Of a stretch of 64,000 nt of DNA, positions 36,378-46,713 are shown in pieces (the first letter of the stretch is position 1; the number at the start of each line of letters is the position of its first letter). Both the position numbers and the translations under genes were made by a program. Under the pieces are notes generated by a model. That model was not told the DNA's origin and ran no database searches. It saw only the letters and a list, made by a program, of their open reading frames with translations. The stretch is from Bradyrhizobium tropiciagri (GTDB taxonomy: Bacteria; Pseudomonadota; Alphaproteobacteria; Rhizobiales; Xanthobacteraceae): contig NZ_JAFCKH010000005.1 of the NCBI RefSeq assembly GCF_018130505.1, positions 496,001-560,000 on the forward strand, read 5' to 3'.

Positions 36378-37604
36378 TTAGCTCGATTTTGATTTCAGCA
36401 TCGCCGTTGTCAATGGCACAAGCATGATGCCTTTGGAGTCCAGTGTCTTGATCCACGCGCCGAGCCGCTCGATCGAGACCGGCAGCGCCGAGGCGACGCC
36501 CACGGCCGTGCCGCGCTCCTTGGCGAGGGTCTCCAGCTTGACCAGGGTGCGGTCGATCTCCGCCGAGGTCGGCACCGCGTCGATGGTGAAATCGGCCTTG
36601 GCGAACGGCATGCCCTGCGCCGACGCCAGCGACTGGGCGACGCTGCGCGGGGTGGAACCGTCGTCGAAATAACCGAGGCCGCGCTTGGCGGCGTCGCGGA
36701 TGATCGGCTGCATCACCGGGTCGCTGGCGATGAAGCGGGCGCCCATGAAGTTGGCGATCCCGGCATAGCCCTGCAGGCGGCTGAGGTGCCAGTAGAAGCG
36801 GTCGAGGTTCTGCTCGGCGCCGAGCGTCGTCAGCAGCGTCTGCGGCCCCGGATCATTGTCGGGATAGTCAAACGGTTCCATCGGGATCTGCAGCAGGATC
36901 TCGTGGCGCTGGGCCCGGGCGCGCTCGGCCAGCTTGCCGGGGTCGGCGCCATAGGGCGTGAACGCCAGCGTCACGGCCGGCGGCAACTTCATGATGGCAT
37001 CGGCCGTCTTGGCCGCGCCGACACCGAGGCCGCCGAGCACGATGGCCACCACGGGCGTCCTGGCGGCCTTGGTGCGGTCGGCATCGGCCGCATAGGCCGT
37101 GAAGGGCTTCAAGCCGTCGGCTACCACCGGGATCATGCCGTAGCGCGATTTCTCCAGCAGCCGCGGGTCGACACCGGTCATCGCGGCGACGGGTGCGGGG
37201 CTGTCGCCATCGGCCTTGCCGGTGCCGTCGGCGGCACCGATCACGACGTCCTGACGCTTGCCGCTGGAGCCGTCGATGATGGTGACGGTCTTGGCATCGC
37301 TCTTTGCGTCGACGGCCGCAGCGGGCGCCTTGGCGGCAGCCTTGGCCGCTTCGGCTGGGGCAGCCGGGGCGTGGCTGTCCGGCGTCGTCGCGGCGGGTGA
37401 AGCCTTGCGGAGCGCAATATGCGCGACCGGCTCGCCGCCCAGCGGATTGTCGTTGAACAGCACGACGCCGACGAAGCCGACCAGCACAAGCCCGAGCAGC
37501 ACGGCAAGCGCCTGCATCGCCGTGAACGGCAGGCGGTACCGGCGCGTCTTGCCTGTCCTCTTTTGCCCAAGCGGCGTGCTGAGCTCGTCGGCCGCCTCTG
37601 TCAT
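36378..37604 (-). CDS. divergent polysaccharide deacetylase family protein
   Basis: 408 residues. One membrane segment (about residues 28-48) after a basic N-terminus anchors the protein. An Ala/Pro/Lys-rich linker (about 60-130) leads to the deacetylase-like domain, which begins VVAIVLGGLGVGAAKTADAI and contains LLQIPMEPFDYPDNDPGPQTLL and NFMGARF. This family (YibQ-like, divergent polysaccharide deacetylase) usually sits beside envC and ctpA, as here. Activity has not been proven for most members. The start at 37604 has GGGGAGGG upstream. A terminator lies between it and ctpA, so it has its own promoter or relies on read-through. Confidence 0.9.
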   Translation of the reverse strand: MTEAADELSTPLGQKRTGKTRRYRLPFTAMQALAVLLGLVLVGFVGVVLFNDNPLGGEPVAHIALRKASPAATTPDSHAPAAPAEAAKAAAKAPAAAVDAKSDAKTVTIIDGSSGKRQDVVIGAADGTGKADGDSPAPVAAMTGVDPRLLEKSRYGMIPVVADGLKPFTAYAADADRTKAARTPVVAIVLGGLGVGAAKTADAIMKLPPAVTLAFTPYGADPGKLAERARAQRHEILLQIPMEPFDYPDNDPGPQTLLTTLGAEQNLDRFYWHLSRLQGYAGIANFMGARFIASDPVMQPIIRDAAKRGLGYFDDGSTPRSVAQSLASAQGMPFAKADFTIDAVPTSAEIDRTLVKLETLAKERGTAVGVASALPVSIERLGAWIKTLDSKGIMLVPLTTAMLKSKSS

Positions 37605-37706
37605 GACCCTCCCCGAATCAATAGCGCGAACGATACCACGATGCGGCCCGGTCCCGCGCGCTGTGCACGCCATGGTGCGGTGCCGACAGCGCCGGCTCCA
37701 CAAACA

Positions 37707-37734
37707 AAAAGGGCGGCCCGAGGGCCGCCCTTTT
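37707..37734 (-). terminator. terminator after ctpA
   Basis: AAAAGGGCGGCCC (37707-37719) pairs with GGGCCGCCCTTTT (37722-37734). Both strands end in a T tract, but only the minus strand has an upstream gene (ctpA). Confidence 0.8.
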
Positions 37735-37755
37735 CGCAAAACGAATCAGGCCGGA

Positions 37756-39120
37756 TCAGTTCGCAGCCTTGGCCGGCTTGTCGACCGCGGCCTTGTCGCG
37801 GGCGGCGTCCGGCCCCGGCGTCGCGCTCGAGGTCGACTTGATGCCGTGCAGCAGGTCGTCGGCCATCTTCAGCGCCTTGTCGTCCTTGGCATCCGGCGGC
37901 ACGTAGGACTGCGAACCGGTCTTCTCGTCGCCGTCCGACTTCAGGTGGCCGCGCAGCGAGGCCTCGCCCTTGGTGTCGGTGCGCGCCTTCAGCTCGTCCG
38001 GCACGTCCTGCAGCACCTCGATGTCGGGCACGATGCCCTTGGCCTGGATCGACTTGCCCGACGGCGTGTAGTAGCGCGCGGTGGTCAGGCGCAGCGCGCC
38101 GTTACCCGAGCCGAGCGGGATGATGGTCTGCACCGAGCCCTTGCCGAACGAGCGGGTGCCGACCAGCGTCGCCCGCTTGTGGTCCTGCAGCGCGCCGGCG
38201 ACGATTTCGGACGCCGATGCCGAGCCGCCGTTGATCAGCACGATGACCGGCTTGCCCTTGGTCAGGTCGCCCGCATGGGCGGCGCGGCGCTGAGTCTCCT
38301 CGGCGTTGCGGCCACGGGTCGACACGATCTCGCCGCGCTCGAGGAACGAATCGGAGACCGTCACCGCCTCTTCGAGCAACCCGCCCGGGTTGTTGCGGAG
38401 GTCGATGATGTAGCCCTTCAGCTTGTCGCCGATCTGGCTCGAGAGATTGGCGATCTCCTTCTTCAAGCCTTCGGTGGTCTGCTCGTTGAAGGTGGTGATA
38501 CGGATGTAGGCGATGTCGTCGGCCTCGACGCGCGCGCGCACCGAGCGGACCCGGATGTTGTCGCGCACCAACGTGACTTCGATCGGATTGTCCTGGCCCT
38601 TGCGGACGATCTTGAGCTTGATCTTGGTGTTGACCGGACCGCGCATCTTCTCGACGGCCTGGTTCAGCGTCAGGCCCTGCACCGCCTCGTCGTCGAGCGT
38701 GGTGATGATGTCGTTGGCCATGATGCCGGCCTTCGAAGCCGGGGTATCGTCGATCGGCGAGACGACCTTGATCAGCCCGTCTTCCATCGTGACCTCGATG
38801 CCGAGGCCGCCGAACTCGCCGCGGGTCTGCACCTGCATGTCGCGGAAGCTCTTGGCATCCATGTAGCTCGAATGCGGATCGAGGCCGGACAGCATGCCCG
38901 AGATCGCAGACTCGACCAGCTTCGAATCGTCCGGCTTCTCGACATAGTCGCTGCGCACGCGCTCGAACACGTCGCCGAACAGATTGAGCTGGCGGTAGGT
39001 GTCGGAGGTCGCGGCGCGGGCGCTCGATCCCATCAGCACAGCGCGGGGCTGCGTGACGAACAGCGTCAGGGCCGCGCCGGTGGCGGCGCTAAGGAGAATT
39101 ACAGAAGTCTTGCGCATCAT
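37756..39120 (-). CDS. ctpA: C-terminal processing protease, S41 family
   Basis: 454 residues. An N-terminal signal or anchor (residues 1-30) is followed by a PDZ domain (GGLGIEVTMEDGLIKVVSPIDDTPASKAGI, about residues 100-175) and the S41 protease domain. The catalytic Ser is in GGSASASEIVAGAL and the Lys in GTRSFGKGSVQT. The C-terminal tail is charged and Pro/Ala-rich. Such periplasmic proteases trim envelope proteins and control peptidoglycan hydrolases. The start overlaps the envC stop by four bases (ATGA), so the two are coupled. Confidence 0.95.
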   Translation of the reverse strand: MMRKTSVILLSAATGAALTLFVTQPRAVLMGSSARAATSDTYRQLNLFGDVFERVRSDYVEKPDDSKLVESAISGMLSGLDPHSSYMDAKSFRDMQVQTRGEFGGLGIEVTMEDGLIKVVSPIDDTPASKAGIMANDIITTLDDEAVQGLTLNQAVEKMRGPVNTKIKLKIVRKGQDNPIEVTLVRDNIRVRSVRARVEADDIAYIRITTFNEQTTEGLKKEIANLSSQIGDKLKGYIIDLRNNPGGLLEEAVTVSDSFLERGEIVSTRGRNAEETQRRAAHAGDLTKGKPVIVLINGGSASASEIVAGALQDHKRATLVGTRSFGKGSVQTIIPLGSGNGALRLTTARYYTPSGKSIQAKGIVPDIEVLQDVPDELKARTDTKGEASLRGHLKSDGDEKTGSQSYVPPDAKDDKALKMADDLLHGIKSTSSATPGPDAARDKAAVDKPAKAAN

Positions 39121-40508
39121 CCGCGAACCTTTTCGCCTTCATTTGCGGCCCACCATGGGCCTGGATCGATTGGAGTGCCGTCTTTGCGGAACTCGACATA
39201 GAGCACTGGCTGGCTCGCACTGGTCGCGAAAATAGATGCGACTTGGGATGTCGAACCCATGGTCGCGACCGGCTCCCCCGTAAGTACAAACTGGCCGATG
39301 TTTACCGAAATACGCTCCATCCCGGCGATCAGGACATGATACCCGCCCCCGGCATTCAGGATCAAGAGTTGTCCGTAGCTGCGGAAAGGACCGGCGTAAA
39401 CAACCCAGCCGTCACACGGGGTTGTGACCTGCGCGCCCGGCTTGGCTGCCAAAGAAATGCCTTTTTGTACGCCGCCGACCCCGTCGGAACCGCCAAAATC
39501 GCGAATCTTGGTGCCATTCACGGGGAACGCGAACAGGCCCTTGGCCGAGGCGAAGGCGACCGCCGGGCTCAACCGCGCCGGGTCCTTGAAGGCCCCCAGA
39601 TTCGGCTTGCCGTTAACCGTAGCGGGCGCCCCCTGGAGATTCGCGGTCGCGGCGGCCTTGGCCGCGCTCTTGAGGTCCTGCTCCATCTTGGCGATCAGGC
39701 CCTGCAGGTCGGTGACCTGCTTCGACAGCGCGATCGCGCGGGCGCCTTCCGCCTCCATGTCCTTTTCTGCGGCGCTCTGCTGCCGCTGCCGCTCGTCGAC
39801 CAGTGCCGCGAGGCGGGTCTGGTCCTCAGTGAGTTTGTCGCGATCCCGCGCCAGCACATCGCGTTCGCTGGCGATGGTCTTGCGTAGCGTGACCAGCTCG
39901 CCGAGGTCGGTCGCGAGCTTCTCGGCGCGGCCGCGCAATTCCGGCACCACCGCGCCGAGCAGCATCGCGGTGCGCAGCGACTGCAGTGCGTCCTCGGGCC
40001 GCACCAATAGCGCCGGAGGCGTGCGTCGGCCTGCGCGCTGCAGTGCGGCCAGCACTTCGATGACTTCGGCGCGGCGCGAATCGAGCGAGGTGCGGATCTG
40101 ACGCTCGCGGCCGTCGAGCGGCTGAAGCCGCGCCTCGGCGTCGGCGATCCGGGTCTCGACGCCGCGCACCTGGCCTGCGATGTCGATCAGCTGCTGATTG
40201 AGCTTGCTGCGGTCCTGGCCGATCGCGGCGATGTCGGCCTTCAGCTTCTCCTGCAGCTCGGTCGCCTTGCGCTGCTGCTCGCGCGCCGCCTCGAGCTCCT
40301 GCTCGCGCTGCTTGATCGCATCCTGCGATGCCGGGTCAGCCGTAGCCTGTTGTGCCGGCGGCGCGACTGATGGCGCCGGTGGCGTCGCTTGCGCATGCAG
40401 CGGCGTTGCCGAACACGCGGCGATCGCCATCGACAAGGCCAGCGTCACCTTTCGCCAGCCGCGAGGTGCGGGGCCGGATTCCGAAAGCATGTCGCGCTTG
40501 TGCTGCAT
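39117..40508 (-). CDS. envC: EnvC-like murein hydrolase activator with degenerate LytM domain
   Basis: 463 residues. A signal peptide (to about residue 40, ending LHAQ) is followed by long coiled coils (about 65-280, rich in Glu, Arg and Gln) and a C-terminal LytM/M23 domain (from about 330). The zinc ligands of active M23 peptidases are not there: the first His and Asp region reads VQKGISLAA and the HxH region reads VLYVEFRKDG. As in E. coli EnvC this points to an amidase activator rather than an enzyme. The ATG at 40490 is an alternative start. It is upstream of and overlaps ctpA. Confidence 0.92.
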   Translation of the reverse strand: MQHKRDMLSESGPAPRGWRKVTLALSMAIAACSATPLHAQATPPAPSVAPPAQQATADPASQDAIKQREQELEAAREQQRKATELQEKLKADIAAIGQDRSKLNQQLIDIAGQVRGVETRIADAEARLQPLDGRERQIRTSLDSRRAEVIEVLAALQRAGRRTPPALLVRPEDALQSLRTAMLLGAVVPELRGRAEKLATDLGELVTLRKTIASERDVLARDRDKLTEDQTRLAALVDERQRQQSAAEKDMEAEGARAIALSKQVTDLQGLIAKMEQDLKSAAKAAATANLQGAPATVNGKPNLGAFKDPARLSPAVAFASAKGLFAFPVNGTKIRDFGGSDGVGGVQKGISLAAKPGAQVTTPCDGWVVYAGPFRSYGQLLILNAGGGYHVLIAGMERISVNIGQFVLTGEPVATMGSTSQVASIFATSASQPVLYVEFRKDGTPIDPGPWWAANEGEKVRG

Positions 40509-40546
40509 CCGAGTTGGTTAGCGCTTTCGACGCTGCGTCACCGCGT

Positions 40547-41029
40547 TCACGCGCGGTGATAGGGGTGGCCGGCCAGAATGGTGGCGGCCCGATAGATCTG
40601 TTCCAGAAGCATGACGCGGACCATTTGATGCGGCCAGGTCGCGGAGCCGAATGCGATGCGCAGTGACGCCTTGCGCTGCAATTCCGGCGAAAGTCCGTCC
40701 GCGCCGCCGATCACGAACACAGTATTTGCGATTCCCTCGTCGCGCCAGCGGCCGAGTTGTCCGGCAAAGCTTGCGCTGTCGACGCTTTTGCCGCGCTCGT
40801 CGAGCGCCACGAGCATGTGCTTGTCCGGCATCAGCGCCGAGATCGCCGCTGCCTCTTCGGCGATGCGCGCGCCAGTGTCGCGCGCGCGACTTTCCGCGAT
40901 CTCGTGAATGTCGAGGCCGCGAAACCCGAGCTTGCGGCCGATATCGTCGAAGCGCTCGCGGTAACGCTCGGCGAGCTCCCGTTCAGGGCCCTGTTTCAGC
41001 CGGCCGATGCAGATCACAACAAGACGCAT
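40547..41029 (-). CDS. rlmH: 23S rRNA (pseudouridine-1915 N3)-methyltransferase
   Basis: 160 residues, the compact size of RlmH. SPOUT-fold motifs are visible: the N-terminal MRLVVICIGRLKQGPERELAERY, the SAM-binding FVIGGADGLSPEL and the C-terminal MVRVMLLEQIYRAATILAGHPYHR. RlmH methylates pseudouridine 1915 in helix 69 of assembled 70S ribosomes. The ATG at 41029 is the start. It is next to rsfS as in most bacteria, 50 bases downstream. Confidence 0.96.
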   Translation of the reverse strand: MRLVVICIGRLKQGPERELAERYRERFDDIGRKLGFRGLDIHEIAESRARDTGARIAEEAAAISALMPDKHMLVALDERGKSVDSASFAGQLGRWRDEGIANTVFVIGGADGLSPELQRKASLRIAFGSATWPHQMVRVMLLEQIYRAATILAGHPYHRA

Positions 41030-41079
41030 CAACGCAGACTAGCTGCGCTGCCGCCGATTCGCATCGGCTTCGGTTCGCC

Positions 41080-41514
41080 TTAGACCGCAGCGACCGCCGG
41101 GTTCTGAGTCCACAATCTCTCGAGATTGTAGAACTCGCGCACCTCCGGGCGGAACACGTGCACGATCACCTCGCCGGAATCGATCAGCACCCAGTCGCAA
41201 TTGGGCAAGCCCTCGACGTGGATGTTCTTGACCCCGTTTTCCTTCAGGCTCTTCGTCACATTTTCCGCGATCGCGCCGACGTGCCGGTTGGCCCGGCCCG
41301 AGGTGACGATCATGTAATCGGAATATGCGGATTTGCCGCGAAGGTCGATGGTGACCGTCTCTTCCGCCTTCATATCCTCGAGGCGGGAGAGGATCAGGCT
41401 CAGCCTCTTGTCGGCGTCCGGTTTGTCGGCATCCGGTTGCGCCTGCAAGGCCGCGGTTTTCGTCGATGTTTTACGCGCAGTCTTTGGAACCTTGGGTAAA
41501 ACAGACTTGGACAA
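41080..41514 (-). CDS. rsfS: ribosome silencing factor RsfS
   Basis: 144 residues. The core domain (from about residue 37) shows LEDMKAEETVTIDLRGKSAYSDYMIVTSGRANRHVGAIAENV, then GLPNCDWVLIDSGEVIVHVFRPEVREFYNLERLW. RsfS binds ribosomal protein uL14 and blocks subunit joining in starvation. A 35-residue basic, Lys/Thr-rich N-terminal extension precedes the core. No ATG or GTG exists between the in-frame stop upstream (about 41542) and the core, so a TTG at 41514 is the likely start; otherwise the protein would begin at Met 48 and lose the first helix. Confidence 0.92.
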   Translation of the reverse strand: MSKSVLPKVPKTARKTSTKTAALQAQPDADKPDADKRLSLILSRLEDMKAEETVTIDLRGKSAYSDYMIVTSGRANRHVGAIAENVTKSLKENGVKNIHVEGLPNCDWVLIDSGEVIVHVFRPEVREFYNLERLWTQNPAVAAV

Positions 41515-41634
41515 TACAGATGTGGCCAGGGACCATTCCTTTCACTGTATCGCGGGTGCCGAATCCTCGGCCCCTCGGACCATATTACGCATGTGGGGTT
41601 AATGGTTTCAATATTCCAGTAACCCTTTTGCGCT

Positions 41635-42291
41635 TCACGCCGTCCTCCAGCTCCCGTCCGGGTTCCGCAGTCCGGTCGAAGACAGATTGGATTTCATTCC
41701 TGTCAGGAAAACCCAAGCCGGCGCGCGCTGGTCGGCCAGCCGCCTTGCCTGGTTTTCGGGCATGCGATAGCGCGCGAGTGCCTGCGCCGCCGGTGCGGCA
41801 AGGGCGCGAAAGCTTTGAGGTGGTCGGTCGATCACGGCCATCGGCACATCGGACGCGATGCGGCGCCAGTCTTTCCAGCGATGGAATTGCGCGAGATTGT
41901 CAGCGCCCATGATCCAGACGAAGTGCACGCCGGAGACACGGCGGCGCAAGTGGATGATCGTGTCGACAGTGTAGCGCGTACCGATGACAGCTTCGAGACA
42001 TGAGATGTCGATGCGCGGATCGTCGGCAACGCGTCGCGCGGCATCGGCGCGCTCGGCAAGCGCGTGCAGGCCGTCGTGGTTCTTCAGCGGATTGCCCGGC
42101 GTCAGCAGCCACCAGACGCGGTCGAGCTGCAGGCGCTTGAGCGCGAACTGGCTGATGGCGCGGTGCGCGGCGTGCGGCGGATTGAATGAACCGCCGAGCA
42201 ATCCGATGCGCATGCCGTTGGTGTAGAACGGCAGTGCCTGGGCCGCGGAGAGCGGCACGGTGGAAGCTTGCTGCAAGGGTCTACCGTGCAC
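41635..42291 (-). CDS. nadD: nicotinate-nucleotide adenylyltransferase
   Basis: 218 residues from a GTG at 42291. The family core begins [21 protein letters not shown] at residue 27, with the nucleotide-binding GGSFNPPH motif, and ends with the LSSTGLR signature. The enzyme adenylates nicotinate mononucleotide in NAD synthesis. The ATG at 42213 (residue 27) gives the minimal protein; I kept the longer form because the reading frame upstream is open and lies just nine bases after proA. Which start is used is not settled. It is followed by rsfS, the usual neighbour. Confidence 0.93.
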   Translation of the reverse strand: MHGRPLQQASTVPLSAAQALPFYTNGMRIGLLGGSFNPPHAAHRAISQFALKRLQLDRVWWLLTPGNPLKNHDGLHALAERADAARRVADDPRIDISCLEAVIGTRYTVDTIIHLRRRVSGVHFVWIMGADNLAQFHRWKDWRRIASDVPMAVIDRPPQSFRALAAPAAQALARYRMPENQARRLADQRAPAWVFLTGMKSNLSSTGLRNPDGSWRTA

Positions 42292-42300
42292 GGGCGTTGA

Positions 42301-43593
42301 TCACGGCCGCGTCTGCCCGGTGCCGTGGACGCGGTATTTGAAGCTCGTCAGCTGCTCGGCGCCGACCGGGCCGCGGGCGTGAAATTTGCCGGTGGCGATG
42401 CCGATCTCGGCGCCGAAGCCGAACTCGCCGCCATCGGCGAACTGGGTCGAGGCGTTGTGCAGCACGATCGCGGAGTCGACCTCGTTGAGGAATCGTTGCG
42501 CGGCGGCGGTATCCTCCGTCACGATCGCATCGGTGTGATGCGAGCCGTGATTCTGGATATGCGCGATCGCCGCATCGAGGTCGTCGACGATCTTCGCCGA
42601 GATGATCGCGTCCTCATATTCGGTGTCCCAGTCCTCGTCGGATGCCGGCTTCACCCTGGCGTCGGCGCCTTGCACGACGTCGTCGCCGCGCACCTCGCAA
42701 CCGGCCTCGATCAACAGCTCGACCAGCGGCTTCAGCTTGGTCGCGGCAGCGTTGCGATCGATCAGCAAAGTCTCGACGGCGCCGCAGACTCCCGGACGGC
42801 GCATCTTGGCGTTGAGCACGACCGACTTGGCCATCTCGAGCTTCGCGCTGGCATCGACATAGATGTGGTTGACGCCCTCGAGGTGCGCGAACACCGGAAC
42901 GCGTGCCTCCGTCTCGACACGCGAGACCAGGCTCTTGCCGCCGCGTGGCACGATCACGTCGATGCCGCCGTTCAATCCCGTCAGCATCAGGCCGACCGCC
43001 GCACGATCGCGCGTCGGCACCAGGGTGATCGCGGCTTCAGGCAGGCCGGCTTCACGCAGGCCCTGCACCAGGCAATCATGAATCGCGCGGCAGGAGCGGA
43101 AACTGTCGGAGCCGCCGCGCAGGATCACGGCGTTGCCGGCCTTCAGGCACAGCACGCCGGCATCGGCGGCGACATTGGGACGGCTCTCGAAGATCACGCC
43201 GATGACGCCGAGCGGCACGCGCACGCGTTCGATGGTCATGCCGTTCGGACGCTGCCAGCTCTCGGTGACGGCGCCGACCGGATCGACGATCTCGCGCACG
43301 GTCGCAACACCATCGGCCATGCCGTCGACCCGCGCCTGCGTCAGGGTCAGGCGGTCGACGAAGGCGGACGTCATGCCGGCGGCACGCGCCTCTGCGACAT
43401 CCTCGGCATTGGCGGCAAGGATGTCAGGCGCATTGGCGCGGATCGCACGCTCGATCGCAGACAGCGCCCGGTTCTTCTGCTCCGGCGGCGCCAGCGCCAG
43501 CACGCGCGCGGCAGCACGCGCCTTGGCGGCGAGGTCGGTCATCAGGGCGGCGAGATCGGCGTTACCGTCGATCGCCTTCAGGGGCGCGGTCAT
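42301..43593 (-). CDS. proA: gamma-glutamyl phosphate reductase
   Basis: 430 residues. Aldehyde dehydrogenase fold with [36 protein letters not shown] and the catalytic Cys in [13 protein letters not shown]. It reduces gamma-glutamyl phosphate to glutamate semialdehyde, the second step of proline synthesis. The ATG at 43593 ([14 protein letters not shown]) fits the family; an upstream start at 43632 would add 13 residues. It lies downstream of proB in the same direction, with a 114-base gap. Confidence 0.97.
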   Translation of the reverse strand: MTAPLKAIDGNADLAALMTDLAAKARAAARVLALAPPEQKNRALSAIERAIRANAPDILAANAEDVAEARAAGMTSAFVDRLTLTQARVDGMADGVATVREIVDPVGAVTESWQRPNGMTIERVRVPLGVIGVIFESRPNVAADAGVLCLKAGNAVILRGGSDSFRSCRAIHDCLVQGLREAGLPEAAITLVPTRDRAAVGLMLTGLNGGIDVIVPRGGKSLVSRVETEARVPVFAHLEGVNHIYVDASAKLEMAKSVVLNAKMRRPGVCGAVETLLIDRNAAATKLKPLVELLIEAGCEVRGDDVVQGADARVKPASDEDWDTEYEDAIISAKIVDDLDAAIAHIQNHGSHHTDAIVTEDTAAAQRFLNEVDSAIVLHNASTQFADGGEFGFGAEIGIATGKFHARGPVGAEQLTSFKYRVHGTGQTRP

Positions 43594-43707
43594 GGAAGTC
43601 CCAGCTTTGGTATTAAGGCCATGTACTAGCATGGCAATTGAGAGGTGGCGAGGTACGGAACCGGCATGGCAGGTGGGCGGGCCGGCTGCCGGCCGTTGGT
43701 CAACGGC

Positions 43708-44850
43708 TTATTTGGCCGGGATTGCCCCGGCCGGGCCGACCACGAGGTCATCGCGGTGGATCATCTCGGACCGGCCGCTGGTGCCCAGAATCGCCATCAC
43801 GTCCGGCGAGGAGCGGCCCCTGATCCGCTCGGCGTCCTCGGCGTCATAGGCGACGAGGCCACGGCCGATCTCATGGGTATCCGGGCCACGAACCACCACA
43901 GCGTCGCCGCGGGCGAACTGGCCGTCGACCCTGATGACGCCGGCCGGCAGCAGGCTCTTGCCGGCGCGCAGCGCTGCGACGGCACCGGCGTCGATGGTCA
44001 GCGTGCCCTTCGGCTCCAGCGAGCCGGCGATCCAGCGCTTGCGCGCAGTGACGGGATTGGCCGGGGTCAGGAACCAGGTGCAGCGGCCGCCGTCGGCGAT
44101 CGCGGCCAGCGGATGCTCGATCTTGCCTGAGGCGATCAGCATATGCGTGCCGGCGGTGGTCGCGATCTTGGCGGCTTCGATCTTTGTGTACATGCCACCG
44201 CGCGACAGCTCGGATTCGGCGGCACCCGCCATCGCCTCGATTTCGGAGGTCACGCTCTCGACGATCGGGATCAGCTTCGCGTCCGGATTGGCCGAAGGGG
44301 GAGCGGTGTAGAGGCCGTCGATGTCGGACAACAGGATCAGCAGGTCCGCGCTCGCCATGGTGGCGACGCGGGCGGCGAGGCGGTCGTTGTCGCCGTAACG
44401 AATCTCGTTGGTGGCGACGGTGTCGTTCTCGTTGATCACGGGCACCACGCGCCAGTCCAGTAGCTTGGCGATCGTCGAGCGTGCGTTGAGATAGCGGCGC
44501 CGCTCTTCCGTGTCCTGCAACGTCACCAGGATCTGCCCGGCGCCGATGCCGTGATGGCCGAGCACCTCCGACCAGATCCGCGCCAGCGCGATCTGGCCGA
44601 CCGCCGCGGCGGCCTGGCTCTCCTCGAGCTTCAGCGGCCCGCGCGGCAATTTCAGGCGGCTGCGGCCGAGCGCGATCGAGCCCGACGACACCACCAGCAC
44701 CTCGCGGCCGTCCTTGTGCAGTTTGGCGATGTCATCGACCAGTGCCGCGAGCCACGTAGCGCGTACCTCACCGGCCTGCGAATCCACCAGCAGTGACGAG
44801 CCGACCTTGACGACGATGCGGCGAAAATTCTTGAGCGCGGGGCGTTTCAT
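43708..44850 (-). CDS. proB: glutamate 5-kinase
   Basis: 380 residues, the long form with a C-terminal PUA domain (from about residue 280). The kinase part shows [48 protein letters not shown] and [13 protein letters not shown]. It phosphorylates glutamate in proline synthesis and is normally feedback-inhibited by proline. It follows obgE by 68 bases and precedes proA, a common arrangement in Rhizobiales. Confidence 0.97.
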   Translation of the reverse strand: MKRPALKNFRRIVVKVGSSLLVDSQAGEVRATWLAALVDDIAKLHKDGREVLVVSSGSIALGRSRLKLPRGPLKLEESQAAAAVGQIALARIWSEVLGHHGIGAGQILVTLQDTEERRRYLNARSTIAKLLDWRVVPVINENDTVATNEIRYGDNDRLAARVATMASADLLILLSDIDGLYTAPPSANPDAKLIPIVESVTSEIEAMAGAAESELSRGGMYTKIEAAKIATTAGTHMLIASGKIEHPLAAIADGGRCTWFLTPANPVTARKRWIAGSLEPKGTLTIDAGAVAALRAGKSLLPAGVIRVDGQFARGDAVVVRGPDTHEIGRGLVAYDAEDAERIRGRSSPDVMAILGTSGRSEMIHRDDLVVGPAGAIPAK

Positions 44851-44918
44851 GGGCTTGGTCTAGCGGGACGGTGGAAGCAATACGCGCCACGATGTGGCTT
44901 GGGAAGGCCGGAGGGCGG

Positions 44919-45980
<1,062 letters not shown>

Positions 45981-46069
45981 TTAGGGCAGGGGGGCCGCTG
46001 CGGCAACCCGGAAGCGCCCTGAACTCGGCGAAAAGCCTTAATTTTCGGCCTTTTTTGAGGCCTTGGCGG

Positions 46070-46549
46070 CTATGCGGGCCGCCGCCGCACGAGGAATTTC
46101 TGCATGCCTTCCAGCACCAGCTCGCGGCGCTGGTTGTGCACGGTCGAGCGCAGGGTCACGACGCCGGTGCTGCGGCCGGGGACGAGCTCGATTACTTCAA
46201 GCGCGGGGTAGATGGTGTCGCCGGCATAGACCGGTTTGAGGAACTTGCTGGACTGTTCGAGGAAGCCGATCAGCGACTCCTCGACGACATAGGGGAACAG
46301 GCCCGCGCCGGGCGCGGTGTGGACCAGCGTCTGGAAGCCGTGCGCCAGCAGGTCGGGCATGCCGCGCGTCCGGCAATATTCGACGTCATAGTGGATCGGA
46401 TGGGTGTCGCCGCTCGCGGTCTGGAACGCCGCGAACACCGCCGAGGTCTGGGTCCGGCTCGGAATCACGAAACGCTCGCCGAGCACGAAATCCTCGAACC
46501 AGCGCTGTGCGGGGACCATGCGATGCTGGGCGGGGTCGAACTCGGTCAT
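46070..46549 (-). CDS. MaoC family dehydratase
   Basis: 159 residues. Hot-dog fold with the RWFEDFVLGERFVIPSRTQT opening and the hydratase motif ASGDTHPIHYDVEYCR, where Asp and His are the catalytic pair of (R)-specific enoyl-CoA hydratases. The C-terminal VHNQRRELVLEGMQKFLVRRR is typical of bacterial MaoC-like dehydratases. The natural acyl-CoA is not known. The start at 46549 (MTEFDPAQHRM) is preferred over 46615. It stands upstream of obgE, probably as a separate unit, and is divergent from the EamA transporter. Confidence 0.88.
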   Translation of the reverse strand: MTEFDPAQHRMVPAQRWFEDFVLGERFVIPSRTQTSAVFAAFQTASGDTHPIHYDVEYCRTRGMPDLLAHGFQTLVHTAPGAGLFPYVVEESLIGFLEQSSKFLKPVYAGDTIYPALEVIELVPGRSTGVVTLRSTVHNQRRELVLEGMQKFLVRRRPA

Positions 46550-46713
46550 GCGGCGTTTCCTGCTCTGTTCTTGAAATGCTGACCTACCGGTAGCGTAGGC
46601 GCCGCACTGCGACAATTGGTTCGATTTGGCCCCGTGGGGTTGTCCTGCCCGGCCACGCCGCTAAAACCGGCAGCAAGACCAGCCCGATTCACGCCTGGCG
46701 ACAACAAGAGCAC

